Source of the DNA: CAZKYX01 sp964557125
GTDB taxonomy: Bacteria; Patescibacteriota; Microgenomatia; Levybacterales; GWA1-39-11
Assembly: GCA_964557125.1 (NCBI GenBank)
Contig: CAZKYX010000001.1
Span: 1-64,000 of the forward strand
DNA length: 64,000 nt
Direction of reading: 5' to 3'
Positions 8,781 through 16,763 of this stretch are shown here, piece after piece. The notes below the pieces were generated by a model, which did not search any database, had not been told where the DNA came from, and saw nothing but the letters and a program-made list of their open reading frames with translations. The translations under genes and the position numbers were made by a program. How positions within the stretch are numbered: position 1 is the first letter of the stretch; every line of letters starts with the position of its first letter.

Positions 8781-9854
8781 TTATAGTGCCAGTAATAGTA
8801 TTCCTCCAATTATTGCAAGGAGAATTCCACCAAAGATTCCCAGTGTTTGTGCCATAGAACCGCTTGGTGCAAGTGTAGCAGTAGGCGTGTTTGTTGAAAT
8901 TGGTGTCATTGCTGTGGTTGGTGTAGCGCTCTCAGAAGCAACTGCCGTAACCGTCGGGGTGAGCGTAGCAGTTGCAGTGGGGGTAAGCGTTGCCGTTGGG
9001 ATAAGAGTGGCTGTGGGGGTTAGTGTCGGTGTAGCTGTTGGAATTGCTGTAGGAGTTGGTGATGGTGTAGGTGTTTTTGTAGGAGTTGGTGTTGGCGTTC
9101 TTGTTGGAGTAGGGGTTGGTGTGTGAGTTGGGGGAGGTGTTACAGTTGGGGTGGCGGTGGCAGCTGTTGTGACTGATGGTGTTGTTGATATGGTGGGTGT
9201 TGCCGTTGGAGCTGTTGTTACTGTGGTTGTGGGGGTAGCAGTTGGAATCTCTGTTACTGATGGGGTTGGTGTCATTGTAACTTCTGTATCTGGCGAATCA
9301 CCAAAGTCTGCTGTCCAAAACCAACTCGTGCCACTACCTTTGACCCGAGAAATACCAACGACAGCTCGAGATGATCTTTCCATTTCTTCTTTGTGTCCAA
9401 GCTTTGATGCAAGCCACGCATCAAATGCACTCTGACCAGTTCCTCCAACAACATAAGCAATGTTTTCACCTGCTGCACCAGAATATCCAAACGCTGGAAG
9501 TCTTGATTGGAGTCCGCGCCCAAGTGAATCGGTGTGGTCGAATCTGTCGTTTGTATTCATATCCTCAGACATCCACGTTGCTGCTTTAGTAAGCTTCAAG
9601 GATACCTTAAGTTTTTGCTTGCCGAGACTTTCTCTATGAGTATTTAAAATTTCCAAAAAATTCCATTCTTCTTCATCAAGCGTAATTTCCGGAGTTGGAG
9701 TAGCTGTTGGGGCAATTGTGGTCGGTGTAGCTGTAGGTGTTGGCTCACTGGCCCTTTGACGTAAATCTTGTTGTTGACGCACTAAATACACCAGAATAGG
9801 AAGCGAGATGAGAACGAGTGCAATAACAGTGTAAATAAGATATTTTTTCTTCAC
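8781..9854 (-). CDS. Membrane-anchored CAP/SCP-domain protein with long Thr/Pro stalk
   Basis: 357 aa from GTG 9854. A TM helix (6-24) is followed by LVRQQQDLRQRAS (24-36). A CAP (CRISP/antigen 5/PR-1) domain spans about 62-188, with FDHTD (H107), AGENIAY (E130) and SKLGH (H154), the residues that form the CAP cavity. A Thr/Pro-rich stalk of about 140 residues and a C-terminal hydrophobic segment (about 336-357) end the protein. CAP proteins are extracytoplasmic; bacterial roles range from adhesion to proteolysis and are mostly unknown. The two hydrophobic ends may anchor it twice. TAAGAT and AAGGA lie just before the GTG. Confidence 0.85.
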   Translation of the reverse strand: MKKKYLIYTVIALVLISLPILVYLVRQQQDLRQRASEPTPTATPTTIAPTATPTPEITLDEEEWNFLEILNTHRESLGKQKLKVSLKLTKAATWMSEDMNTNDRFDHTDSLGRGLQSRLPAFGYSGAAGENIAYVVGGTGQSAFDAWLASKLGHKEEMERSSRAVVGISRVKGSGTSWFWTADFGDSPDTEVTMTPTPSVTEIPTATPTTTVTTAPTATPTISTTPSVTTAATATPTVTPPPTHTPTPTPTRTPTPTPTKTPTPSPTPTAIPTATPTLTPTATLIPTATLTPTATATLTPTVTAVASESATPTTAMTPISTNTPTATLAPSGSMAQTLGIFGGILLAIIGGILLLAL

Positions 9855-9987
9855 TCCTTATCTTACTCTGATTTAGGGTTTAGGGTAAAGTAGGGGTAGA
9901 GGGTATAGTTAACTATTGAAGAGCTGGGTATAAGAGAATGGCTTTCTACCTCAAATTTTGGTAAACTCTTTCAGTATTATGCATCGC

Positions 9988-10059
9988 GGCGCGGTGGTGA
10001 AGTGGAAACACGGAAGTCTGCAAAACTTTCATGCGAGGGTTCGATTCCCTTCCGCGCCT
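9988..10059 (+). tRNA. tRNA-Cys (GCA)
   Basis: 72-nt cloverleaf: acceptor GGCGCGG/CCGCGCC with discriminator T, anticodon stem GAAGT/ACTTT, loop CTGCAAA giving anticodon GCA, T arm GAGGG-TTCGATT-CCCTT. CCA is not encoded. A heptamer array begins 12 nt downstream. Confidence 0.96.
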
Positions 10060-10071
10060 CAAGTGTTTGGC

Positions 10072-10100
10072 TGCAACCTAAAACCTGCAACCTAAAACCC
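10072..10100. repeat. Heptamer-type array after tRNA-Cys
   Basis: Direct repeats of the form CTGCAACCTAAAACCTGCAA follow the tRNA. Same family as the arrays at 8035, 23923, 30270, 31545, 31944, 36297, 37897 and 42490. Confidence 0.7.
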
Positions 10101-10168
10101 CAGTTGTTAGTTATCTATCATCTTTCTGTAAGGCACAATTTACACCTCGTGATATACTATTCTCGATA

Positions 10169-10357
10169 ATGCCAAAAGAAAATCCATATTATACTGATTC
10201 TATAAAAAGAGAACTTGCTATTGGCGTCAAGGTAACAGGACTTCTCGCAAAGCCAGTCTTGGCAAGTCTTGCGCCTATTGCAGCTGAGCTAGTTGGGGGT
10301 AGGGTGAAAAATTGTTACTGGTATCACCAGTCACAGAAAAAAAATATATATTTATGA
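10169..10357 (+). CDS. Small hypothetical protein
   Basis: 62 aa, not recognised. A basic N-terminus is followed by a mildly hydrophobic, Ala/Leu-rich stretch (about 18-43) that could be an amphipathic or short membrane helix. TATACT lies 10 nt before the ATG, and TACTAT 8 nt before, which fits the local promoter pattern. Its 3' end overlaps the start of the next gene in another frame, so the two could be translationally coupled or could be one gene split by a frameshift near the G-rich stretch at about 10294-10302. Confidence 0.45.
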   Translation: MPKENPYYTDSIKRELAIGVKVTGLLAKPVLASLAPIAAELVGGRVKNCYWYHQSQKKNIYL

Positions 10358-10716
10358 AAGAAGAACGAGAAGAATTTAGAAAAGACGAAAGCGGCTATAA
10401 CGAATCGCAGTCTGATTTGCAGGCAGAAATTGGTGCTGGTGAGTGGCAGCGTCTCATTGAATTTCCTGCGTACCAGAATCGTTCACGGCAGGGGAGAATT
10501 ATTGCTATGTATCAAGCAGTTTCTAATCGTCTTACGCAGCTTGTTTCACTTTACTATCAATATGTTAGAAACAACCCTCGCGAAGCAACAAAGATGCTTG
10601 CAGAGCTTAAAAAACTGCGAAAACTTCAGGAATTTTTATTGAATAGTCTTACGTGGGAACAAAAAGGAGAAATGGGCCAACACGAATTGCCTGATGAATT
10701 AAAAAATATCCTCTAG
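10354..10716 (+). CDS. Hypothetical charged helical protein
   Basis: 120 aa from ATG 10354; an upstream ATG at 10312 is less likely because it overlaps the previous gene more. The protein is soluble, rich in Glu, Arg, Gln and Leu, and probably all-helical. I recognise no domain. It converges with the 10713-11129 gene, overlapping by 4 bp. Confidence 0.6.
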   Translation: MKEEREEFRKDESGYNESQSDLQAEIGAGEWQRLIEFPAYQNRSRQGRIIAMYQAVSNRLTQLVSLYYQYVRNNPREATKMLAELKKLRKLQEFLLNSLTWEQKGEMGQHELPDELKNIL

Positions 10717-11129
10717 CGAATACTATTCGGAATAATTTTTGAAGTAGGTGAGGCGCCGCCCAGAGGGTTCTGCTCGACGGGTGACAGAGATACGCTTGGG
10801 GATGCAGTTGGTGTATTGGTTGGTGAGAGGAATGGAGTTGGGGAAGGTATAACTTGGGTGGGGAATCTTTTGATTTCAGAGGCTCTTTGCCTATTATCCT
10901 GACTTTGATTGAGTTGTGAAATGGTGATTGGTAATACGAGCAGTGCCAAGGCTATAGCTCCAAATGGCAGTAATTTTCCTCCATTAAATTTAAATCCGCC
11001 TCCGCCTTTTTCTTCATTTTGAGACTGTTTTGGAGACTGCCCACCCGGTATTGGATTTTGAATAGTATTATTAAAGCCAATTCGTGGTGCGAGAGGTCCG
11101 TCAAAAGGAGAATTTGATTTTGGTTCCAT
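10713..11129 (-). CDS. Small TM-RQRAS protein carrying an in-frame palindromic element
   Basis: 138 aa, unrecognised. A long Asn/Pro/Gly-rich cytoplasmic N-terminus, one TM helix (about 54-72), then LNQSQDNRQRASE. The outer part is short and Ser/Pro/Thr-rich. Its C-terminus includes VEQNPLGGAS, which is the translation of the GC-rich palindromic element at 10753-10781. GATAAT lies 9 nt upstream of the ATG. Last gene of the 10.7-14.4 kb surface cluster. Confidence 0.7.
   Translation of the reverse strand: MEPKSNSPFDGPLAPRIGFNNTIQNPIPGGQSPKQSQNEEKGGGGFKFNGGKLLPFGAIALALLVLPITISQLNQSQDNRQRASEIKRFPTQVIPSPTPFLSPTNTPTASPSVSLSPVEQNPLGGASPTSKIIPNSIR
10753..10781. repeat. GC-rich palindromic element, copy 1 (in frame, coding)
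   Basis: 29-bp element with the core GCCGCCCAGAG / CTCTGCTCGACGG. It lies inside the 3' part of the 10713-11129 gene and is translated (minus strand) as PVEQNPLGG. It diverges slightly from the other copies. Confidence 0.85.
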
Positions 11130-11171
11130 TGTCTATCTATTATCGATAACTTTCAATTTAAAATCAACTTA

Positions 11172-11837
11172 TTATTGTGTAGGGGTACTGGAAGTAAAAG
11201 GAACAGCAGTTGGAGCGAAGGTTTTTGAGAGCTTTATAGTAAGTGGTACTGTTTCTTTAAGAATGGACTCTTGGGTTGAAAGAGTTGTTGCAACGGATTT
11301 AGGAAGAAATGTCATCTCAGTTGTTGCCTGAACCGTAGAAGGAGCGACATTAAATGTAAGGGTGGCAATTTTACCAACCCCCGAGACTTCGGCATCTGAG
11401 AGTGAAATTCCCATCGCGTATGATATTCGCCCTTGGGCAATATCAACGGATTTTATGAGTACTTGTGATGAATTTGGGAATAGTGGAGTATTTGTTTCAC
11501 CGACAATTCCGGTTCGTGCAGGAGTTATGGTTACATTTGTTATGAGTTTTGGGTCATATGAAAGTTCTGCTTGGATTGTCGAAACAGGTTTTCCACTTGT
11601 ATCTACCATGATATCAACACTTACAAGGTTTGAAGTTGCAGACGCCATATCAAGCGTTACTGGGGAGAAGTAGATTTTGGTGGAAGGCGCAACTGTTGGG
11701 GCTACGGTTACAGTTGGTTCTCCGAGATTTTTGAGATTTAACTGACTATTTCTGCTAGATAAAGCTAAGAATACAAGCAGAGCAGTAACGACTGCAAGAA
11801 CAATGATAAGAACTGTTGTTTTTTTAGGTAAATTCAT
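11172..11837 (-). CDS. Membrane-anchored cohesin-like domain protein
   Basis: 221 aa. One N-terminal TM helix (about 8-27), a short Thr/Val/Pro linker, then a single ~145-residue beta-sandwich (about 54-200) with cohesin/CBM2-3-like features: an early VSVDIMVDTSG strand, AELSYDPKLI, and a closing GKIATLTFNV strand. Cohesins bind dockerins through calcium-dependent contacts; anchored singly like this, the protein could be a surface receptor for the dockerin-tailed products encoded just upstream (11944-14350). The C-terminus is Thr/Pro-rich. The cohesin assignment is by pattern and needs a profile or fold search. Confidence 0.65.
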   Translation of the reverse strand: MNLPKKTTVLIIVLAVVTALLVFLALSSRNSQLNLKNLGEPTVTVAPTVAPSTKIYFSPVTLDMASATSNLVSVDIMVDTSGKPVSTIQAELSYDPKLITNVTITPARTGIVGETNTPLFPNSSQVLIKSVDIAQGRISYAMGISLSDAEVSGVGKIATLTFNVAPSTVQATTEMTFLPKSVATTLSTQESILKETVPLTIKLSKTFAPTAVPFTSSTPTQ

Positions 11838-11943
11838 ATTTCTTAGAATTAAGTATATAGAATAAAGAATAAAGTATTCAATACATATAAAATAAAATTC
11901 TTTTCATAATACTTAATACTTTATTCATATTTCATTATTCTAA

Positions 11944-13356
11944 TTAGTCTCCTTCAACACTTAAGAATGCATTGACGATAATTGCGTTATCAATAATATC
12001 AAATTCCCCATTATCATTGAAGTCTGCAAGAACTTTCTGTTCTGCTGTGCATGATTCTTTCCCTTGATAGCAGGCAACAAAGAGGTTGTAGTCAAGCGTA
12101 TCCATTCTGTTATTGCGATTAAGATCCCCGAGTATAAGAGTTCCTGTATTGATAACAACAGTTGGAGCACCAGCTTCTAAATAGACAATTCCAGGAACTT
12201 GCTTCCATAGTGAATTGTCAAACCTGATTTTTACAAGCACGTTTCCTGTAGCGTTAATTGGAACACTTATCACACGATTGTAAGCAAATAATTCACTGCT
12301 GTATGTTGCGTTTCCACTCACTGTATATACAGGCTGGTCACTTCCCTGTTTGAATATTGCTATATCAGTTGCAAATCTGCTTGGATGCTTTGGATCCGGA
12401 TTATTGTTGTTATTTGATGTTTTTTCTCCAATGCCCGGTAGTTTGGTGACTAGAGATATCGAGGCCTGTCCTGGAATAGGTGTAGGTGTTGCCGTTGGTG
12501 TTTTTGTTGGAGTTGGGCTAGAGAAGACCGTTGGGGTAGGCGTATTGCTTGGGGTCGGACTTATATAAGCCGTTGGTGTAGGCGTATTTGAAGGAGATGG
12601 TGTTGGGGTAATGGTTGGAATTACAGTTGGGGTAATACTTGGGAAAATTGTAGGTGTCGTGCCAAGTGTTACACAGTAACCGGCATCATTTCCTGTAACA
12701 ACTTGTCTACAAGTTTGGGAGGCGCATTCTGCATCTCTATAGCATTGACATCCATTCACCATATTTACTCCACTTCTACAATCAGGTGTCGGTGTCAACT
12801 GACCGTCAATTGTTATGTTCGTTTCAATAGTAGATGTATTAGCAATAGGTACATATTCCTTATATCCCGTTGCGGTGAATAGAACGTGCAATGTAACTTT
12901 TCCTATTCCTTGTTTTTTTGCTATCAAAATGAGCTTTCCAAGACTAACGGTATCTCCTGTTACTGGAGTTATTGTTGTGTTAGTGCCGATAAATGTGACG
13001 CTGCCAATCTTATTCACGCCCGGAGAAGCGATAGGGAGAAGAGTAGCTTGAGAGAAATCTACATATTCAAACAAGCCATCTGAAATTGCTTTGCTAAAGT
13101 CAATAGTTCCAGATACTGCTCCCAAATCATTACTCCCTGCTTTTACTTTGATATTCACGGCTATTTGATCTCCAACTTTCACAACAGAGGAAGAGGGTTC
13201 AAGCGTTACTGTAACAGGAGGTGCGCTACTTGCACGCGAGCGAGACTCTTGGCTCCTTTGAACTTGATACAGGGTTACGGCGATGGCACCAAGTAGAACA
13301 AAAGCCCCAATTATGAGGAAAATAAGTCGTTTGCCTTGAGTTAAATTTTGCAACAT
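11944..13356 (-). CDS. TM-anchored cohesin-like/Cys-rich protein with C-terminal dockerin
   Basis: 470 aa. TM helix (11-29), degenerate RQRAS motif (QRSQESRSRASS, about 33-44), a cohesin-like beta-sandwich (about 46-185), a Cys-rich knot (about 192-230, containing CQCYRDAEC), a Thr/Pro linker, a second beta domain (about 296-400), and a dockerin module (about 410-468). The dockerin has two F-hand-like calcium loops, GDLNRNNRMDTLD and ADFNDNGEFDIID, spaced as in type I dockerins. Having both module types on one chain would allow head-to-tail assembly. The ATG is 1 nt after the stop of the upstream dockerin gene, so the two are co-transcribed. Confidence 0.75.
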   Translation of the reverse strand: MLQNLTQGKRLIFLIIGAFVLLGAIAVTLYQVQRSQESRSRASSAPPVTVTLEPSSSVVKVGDQIAVNIKVKAGSNDLGAVSGTIDFSKAISDGLFEYVDFSQATLLPIASPGVNKIGSVTFIGTNTTITPVTGDTVSLGKLILIAKKQGIGKVTLHVLFTATGYKEYVPIANTSTIETNITIDGQLTPTPDCRSGVNMVNGCQCYRDAECASQTCRQVVTGNDAGYCVTLGTTPTIFPSITPTVIPTITPTPSPSNTPTPTAYISPTPSNTPTPTVFSSPTPTKTPTATPTPIPGQASISLVTKLPGIGEKTSNNNNNPDPKHPSRFATDIAIFKQGSDQPVYTVSGNATYSSELFAYNRVISVPINATGNVLVKIRFDNSLWKQVPGIVYLEAGAPTVVINTGTLILGDLNRNNRMDTLDYNLFVACYQGKESCTAEQKVLADFNDNGEFDIIDNAIIVNAFLSVEGD

Positions 13357-13357
13357 A

Positions 13358-14350
13358 TTATCTTAATTTTGCTAAAAACATATCCTTCCATCCTTGAAAG
13401 TCGCGAAGATCAATGAGACTATCTGGGTGATAACAGTCTGATTTAAGTCCACCTGAGCCAAGCATTTCACCTACCCATATGCCATAGTCCAAAAGGTCTC
13501 CGGTTATTCCATCGAGATTTGGATCGCAGACTGCTGGGGTAGGTGTTGCGGTTGCAAGAATTGGGGTCGGAGTATTCTGCGGTGTTGCAGTTGGTGTACT
13601 GGAAGGAGTAGGGAGGGGGCAAATTTTATGTGAGGAGCAGACATTTTGAAGATTAAATTGCCAAGTTCTTTCAGATTCGCATCTAAAACTCGCTGTTTTT
13701 GTAACAACAAAGCCGTCGTTACAAGTTACGGTAGCTGCTTTTGCATCATAACTTGGAACGCAGCCTGTTTTGTCATATTTTATAGATTTAATTCCGCTAG
13801 ACGAGCAGGTCGTGCCATTTGTATCTGTTGTATTTGGGAGAGGAGTAGGAGTTGCAGCGGAAGTCGGTGTAGGACCGTTTGTTGTTGGAGTTGGTAGGTT
13901 AATAACATTGCATGTCTTAGGGGTTTGTATACCTAAAGTTCCGCAAATTTGAATATTTGGGGTTTTGATACATGTGCCTCCTTGTGTCGTTGCAATTGTG
14001 CCTGTCGGACAAGTACAGCCAAGAATGGTTGATTCTGGAAGACCAGAGCAGCATACAATTTGCTGAGCAGAATCAGGGCTTTGCCCTTGATATGCACACT
14101 CGGCTCTGTATGGATGAGTCCCTGTGCAGTAGGGTTGTGTTGTGCCAATGGGACCTGGACCAAGACAATAACCCGTCTGCTGACCCATGGTGCTCGAGCT
14201 TACTGGTTGCTGCACGCAACATCTTGTGTCACCTCCGCAAGCCCCAGTTGTTGTACAGGTCTGTGCCTGAGCTGAAACATAACTGGTTTTGGTTAGGAAA
14301 ATCGAAAAGAGTAGTGCGAATACAAAAAATATTTTTTTCAATAAAGACAT
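13358..14350 (-). CDS. Secreted Cys-rich protein with dockerin-like C-terminus
   Basis: 330 aa. An N-terminal signal peptide (about 1-27; cleavage near YVSA-QAQ) is followed by a Cys-rich region of about 120 residues, a Thr/Pro linker, a second Cys-containing segment and another Pro linker. The last ~57 residues have two degenerate dockerin repeats: CDPNLDGITGDLLDYGIW, and later PDSLIDLRDFQGWKDMF. The second loop has lost some calcium ligands. It is the first gene of the cluster running down to 10713 and could be a ligand for the anchored cohesins. Confidence 0.7.
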   Translation of the reverse strand: MSLLKKIFFVFALLFSIFLTKTSYVSAQAQTCTTTGACGGDTRCCVQQPVSSSTMGQQTGYCLGPGPIGTTQPYCTGTHPYRAECAYQGQSPDSAQQIVCCSGLPESTILGCTCPTGTIATTQGGTCIKTPNIQICGTLGIQTPKTCNVINLPTPTTNGPTPTSAATPTPLPNTTDTNGTTCSSSGIKSIKYDKTGCVPSYDAKAATVTCNDGFVVTKTASFRCESERTWQFNLQNVCSSHKICPLPTPSSTPTATPQNTPTPILATATPTPAVCDPNLDGITGDLLDYGIWVGEMLGSGGLKSDCYHPDSLIDLRDFQGWKDMFLAKLR

Positions 14351-14406
14351 AGCACCTATAAAAACAGCGTACTATTATAGTAAGAAAGTTTGAGAAAAGA
14401 GTCAAG

Positions 14407-15306
14407 CTATCGCTTGTATGTTGCCGTTACTACGGGAAGTTTTCGTACCGGTTTGCCGTGCGTGAATAAATAGTCATAACCCGGAGCTGGTTTTACCTCA
14501 ACACTGTCAAAATGCACTTGTCTGAAATGTCTGTCAAGAAGTCTTTGCTGCTCAACTCTAATTTCACTGTCTCGCATATTGCCATTTCCGTTTTCCCACC
14601 CTGGATAGTAAGCAAAGAAGGCAAAGACCCCTTCAGCTCCTCCATATAGCCCCTTTTTCAGCGTTTCTAAATCTGCAATATCATTGAGTCCTTTCTCTTC
14701 AGGTGTAAGGGGGAATGTATCAGAGATAATTATATTGAATTTTTTTCTTTCCGTTACAAGTCTTCTTGTGATTTCAAATGAATCTCCTTCATGAATTTGT
14801 ATGTCGATATTCAAATCTAATCCTTGTTCTGTTTTCCAGTTTTCCAATTGTTCCATTTGATTATCCTTCCATCTTCTCGCTTCATCTGCAACTTTTTTAT
14901 TTAGCTCAATGACATGATATTCGCCAGACCCTCTTCCAACCATTTTTTGAATAACTCTGCTTCCTGCAATATTAAGACCGGCACCTCTTTCCAGTACTTT
15001 TATTTTGTACTCTCTCGGTAAATTACGGATGCCCTCGGATGCAAATGCATTATCTATGGTTTTTGCAGCCCATGGTGATTCACAGGTATCCATAACTTGC
15101 TCTCCAGAGATAATTAATCTTCTTCCAGCAGGGTATTCATAGAAAGTACGCATTCCGCTAATTCCAAATGTCCCTGCCGGATACTGTTTGATAAGTGCTT
15201 CGGCATTTGCCCAACGTTCAATAAAGTTTTCGGCTACCTGTTCTTTTAAAACAGGCTGGCGCTCTTGAAGGTATAGTCGGCTGTCGTCTTCGGCTGGTAT
15301 TGGCAT
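14407..15306 (-). CDS. SAM-dependent methyltransferase, guanidinoacetate methyltransferase (GAMT/RMT2)-like
   Basis: 299 aa Rossmann-fold methyltransferase. VLERGAGLNIAG (104-115) is motif I, VIEL (E134) binds the SAM ribose, and IIISDTFPL (192-200) is motif IV. The order QVMDTCESPWA, GxGxxIA, SDTFPL resembles guanidinoacetate N-methyltransferases (VMxxWETPYM, GxGMAIA, YDTYPL). The substrate may be a guanidino compound or protein arginine, but the acidic substrate residues cannot be confirmed by eye. It is preceded by a strong promoter and a terminator-like hairpin 3 nt before the ATG. No creatine or arginine pathway genes are nearby. Confidence 0.7.
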   Translation of the reverse strand: MPIPAEDDSRLYLQERQPVLKEQVAENFIERWANAEALIKQYPAGTFGISGMRTFYEYPAGRRLIISGEQVMDTCESPWAAKTIDNAFASEGIRNLPREYKIKVLERGAGLNIAGSRVIQKMVGRGSGEYHVIELNKKVADEARRWKDNQMEQLENWKTEQGLDLNIDIQIHEGDSFEITRRLVTERKKFNIIISDTFPLTPEEKGLNDIADLETLKKGLYGGAEGVFAFFAYYPGWENGNGNMRDSEIRVEQQRLLDRHFRQVHFDSVEVKPAPGYDYLFTHGKPVRKLPVVTATYKR

Positions 15307-15308
15307 AC

Positions 15309-15336
15309 TAAAAAAAACCCATTATGAGCAATGGGT
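15309..15336 (-). terminator. Intrinsic terminator / attenuator in the methyltransferase leader
   Basis: On the minus strand, ACCCATT-GCTCAT-AATGGGT (7 perfect pairs, 6-nt loop) is followed by eight T residues and then AGTATG, the start of the methyltransferase. It has the form of a rho-independent terminator but lies in the leader, about 20-30 nt after the predicted transcription start, so it would act as an attenuator. Confidence 0.7.
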
Positions 15337-15347
15337 CAATTACGGCT

Positions 15348-15376
15348 ATTTTATTCTTTGGGTGGTCTTAAGTCAA
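15348..15376 (-). promoter_or_regulatory. Consensus-like promoter for the methyltransferase
   Basis: On the minus strand TTGACT (15371-15376) and TAAAAT (15348-15353) are separated by exactly 17 bp. The predicted start at about 15341 would give a leader containing essentially only the terminator hairpin. Confidence 0.65.
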
Positions 15377-15458
15377 GTCAGATGAAGCTAACTGTCAGAA
15401 TTTTGTCTTGCAAAGAGCTAGCTATTCATATACAATTCTCATAGCTTGCCCCTCCAGT

Positions 15459-16706
15459 ATGAAAGTAGCAGATATAATGCAAACAGAGGTGGAATCAGTA
15501 TCCACCGATGCGACAGTCAGAGAAATCTCCCACTTAATTTTTGGCCGAAATATTAATGGCGTTCCTGTTGTTGATGGGAAAAAAATTGTTGGATTTATAA
15601 CTGAGAAAGACATTCTTGCAGCTTTTTTTCCAACGATGGAAGACATAATTGAAGATCCAATTCGTTCACAGGATTTTTCGGAAATTGAAAATAGAGCAGA
15701 GGAAATCTTACGACTACCGGCAAAAAAAGTAATGAGTAGGAACATAACTACAGTCACATCTGATATTCCCATCATGAAAGCTGAGGCTTTGATGTTATCT
15801 CATAAAGTTGGAAGACTCCCTGTTGTTGACGCTGACAAAAAACTCATCGGCGTTGTTTCTAAAGGAGACATTTTTAGAGCTGCAGTTGGACAGAAAATGC
15901 CAATCGGAAGGGAAGAGCGATTTTATGATTGGCTTGCAAGACATTACGACATATTGATGGATTGGGATAAGAGACTAAAAGCGGAAATACCGGAACTTAC
16001 ACAGCTATTTACAAAAAATAAGACAAATCACATTTTAGATGTCGGTTTTAGCACTGGTGAGCATGCAATTGCTCTTGCCAAAAACGGTTTTGAAGTAACA
16101 GGAATTGATACGAGTTCTTTTATCGCAAAAATTGCAGAAAAGAAAAAGAGTGCGCTTCCCGAAAAGATAAAACAGAAAATTAATTTTTCGAGTGGTGAAT
16201 ATAAGAACATTCTGAGTGAGCTTGGAAATGATTTTGATGGAGTTATTTTTATGGGTAACGCTTTGTCACATGTAATGCGCACCAATAAAAATATCTTAAA
16301 GGATATTAATAAGCATTTGAGTCCAAAGAATGCAACGCTTGTTTTTCAAATTGTAAATGTTAATAAATTCATCGAAAAAGACAAAGGGTTGGAGCGCTTT
16401 GCTGTTGGAAGTGCGCCTATTGGTTTTCAAAGAAACCATGCTTTTGTTGGGTTCTATTCAAAAGGAGAGGGCAATATTGCCACATACACTCAGGCAATTT
16501 TTGATACGGATGGTCATAAATGGATATTTTCAGGAATGAGAAGTACACCAGTTCTTACATTTACAAAAGCAGGGATAAAGAAAATGCTGGGTGACATTGG
16601 ATTTAGTGACATTAAATTTTATGGAGGGGATCTTTACCGTAAGATGTTTGCAGAAGAGTATTTAGAGAAAGAGAGCGATATGCTAAATGTAGTAGCTAGA
16701 AGGTAG
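15459..16706 (+). CDS. Two CBS domains fused to a SAM-dependent methyltransferase
   Basis: 415 aa from ATG 15459; the frame is open from 15408. Residues 1-60 and 87-143 are two CBS motifs (each with VPVVD/LPVVD and a GFITEKDI/GVVSKGDI ending), forming a Bateman module that normally senses adenosine nucleotides or SAM. Residues 155-415 are a class I methyltransferase with motif I LDVGFSTGEHA (193-203) and VTGIDTS (213-219). The fusion suggests a methyltransferase gated by nucleotide level. The substrate is unknown; the C-terminal half resembles small-molecule methyltransferases. The stop TAG touches a GC-rich palindromic element. Confidence 0.8.
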   Translation: MKVADIMQTEVESVSTDATVREISHLIFGRNINGVPVVDGKKIVGFITEKDILAAFFPTMEDIIEDPIRSQDFSEIENRAEEILRLPAKKVMSRNITTVTSDIPIMKAEALMLSHKVGRLPVVDADKKLIGVVSKGDIFRAAVGQKMPIGREERFYDWLARHYDILMDWDKRLKAEIPELTQLFTKNKTNHILDVGFSTGEHAIALAKNGFEVTGIDTSSFIAKIAEKKKSALPEKIKQKINFSSGEYKNILSELGNDFDGVIFMGNALSHVMRTNKNILKDINKHLSPKNATLVFQIVNVNKFIEKDKGLERFAVGSAPIGFQRNHAFVGFYSKGEGNIATYTQAIFDTDGHKWIFSGMRSTPVLTFTKAGIKKMLGDIGFSDIKFYGGDLYRKMFAEEYLEKESDMLNVVARR

Positions 16707-16735
16707 GCGCCGCCCAGAGGGCTCTGCCCGGCGGG
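16707..16735. repeat. GC-rich palindromic element, copy 2 (abuts stop codon)
   Basis: 29-bp element beginning with the base after the TAG stop of the CBS-methyltransferase. Core GCCGCCCAGAG / CTCTGCCCGGCGG can pair through CAGAG/CTCTG and GCCG/CGGC around a CC/CC internal loop. A short heptamer-array remnant (GGTTGTAGGTTG) follows. Confidence 0.9.
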
Positions 16736-16763
16736 TTGTAGGTTGTTTGGGTTTGTTAAGAGT

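Noticed and set aside
8746..9435. Plus-strand frames rich in VGVGVAVG opposite the CAP gene (and similar ones at 3732, 12350 and 22571)
   Set aside because: They are the antisense of Thr/Pro-rich linkers (ACN-CCN codons) and have no independent support.
10169..10716. One gene split by a frameshift between the two small ORFs
   Set aside because: A TAG lies in the second frame before the junction and the second ORF has its own ATG; a simple single-base shift does not join them cleanly. Kept as two genes with a note.
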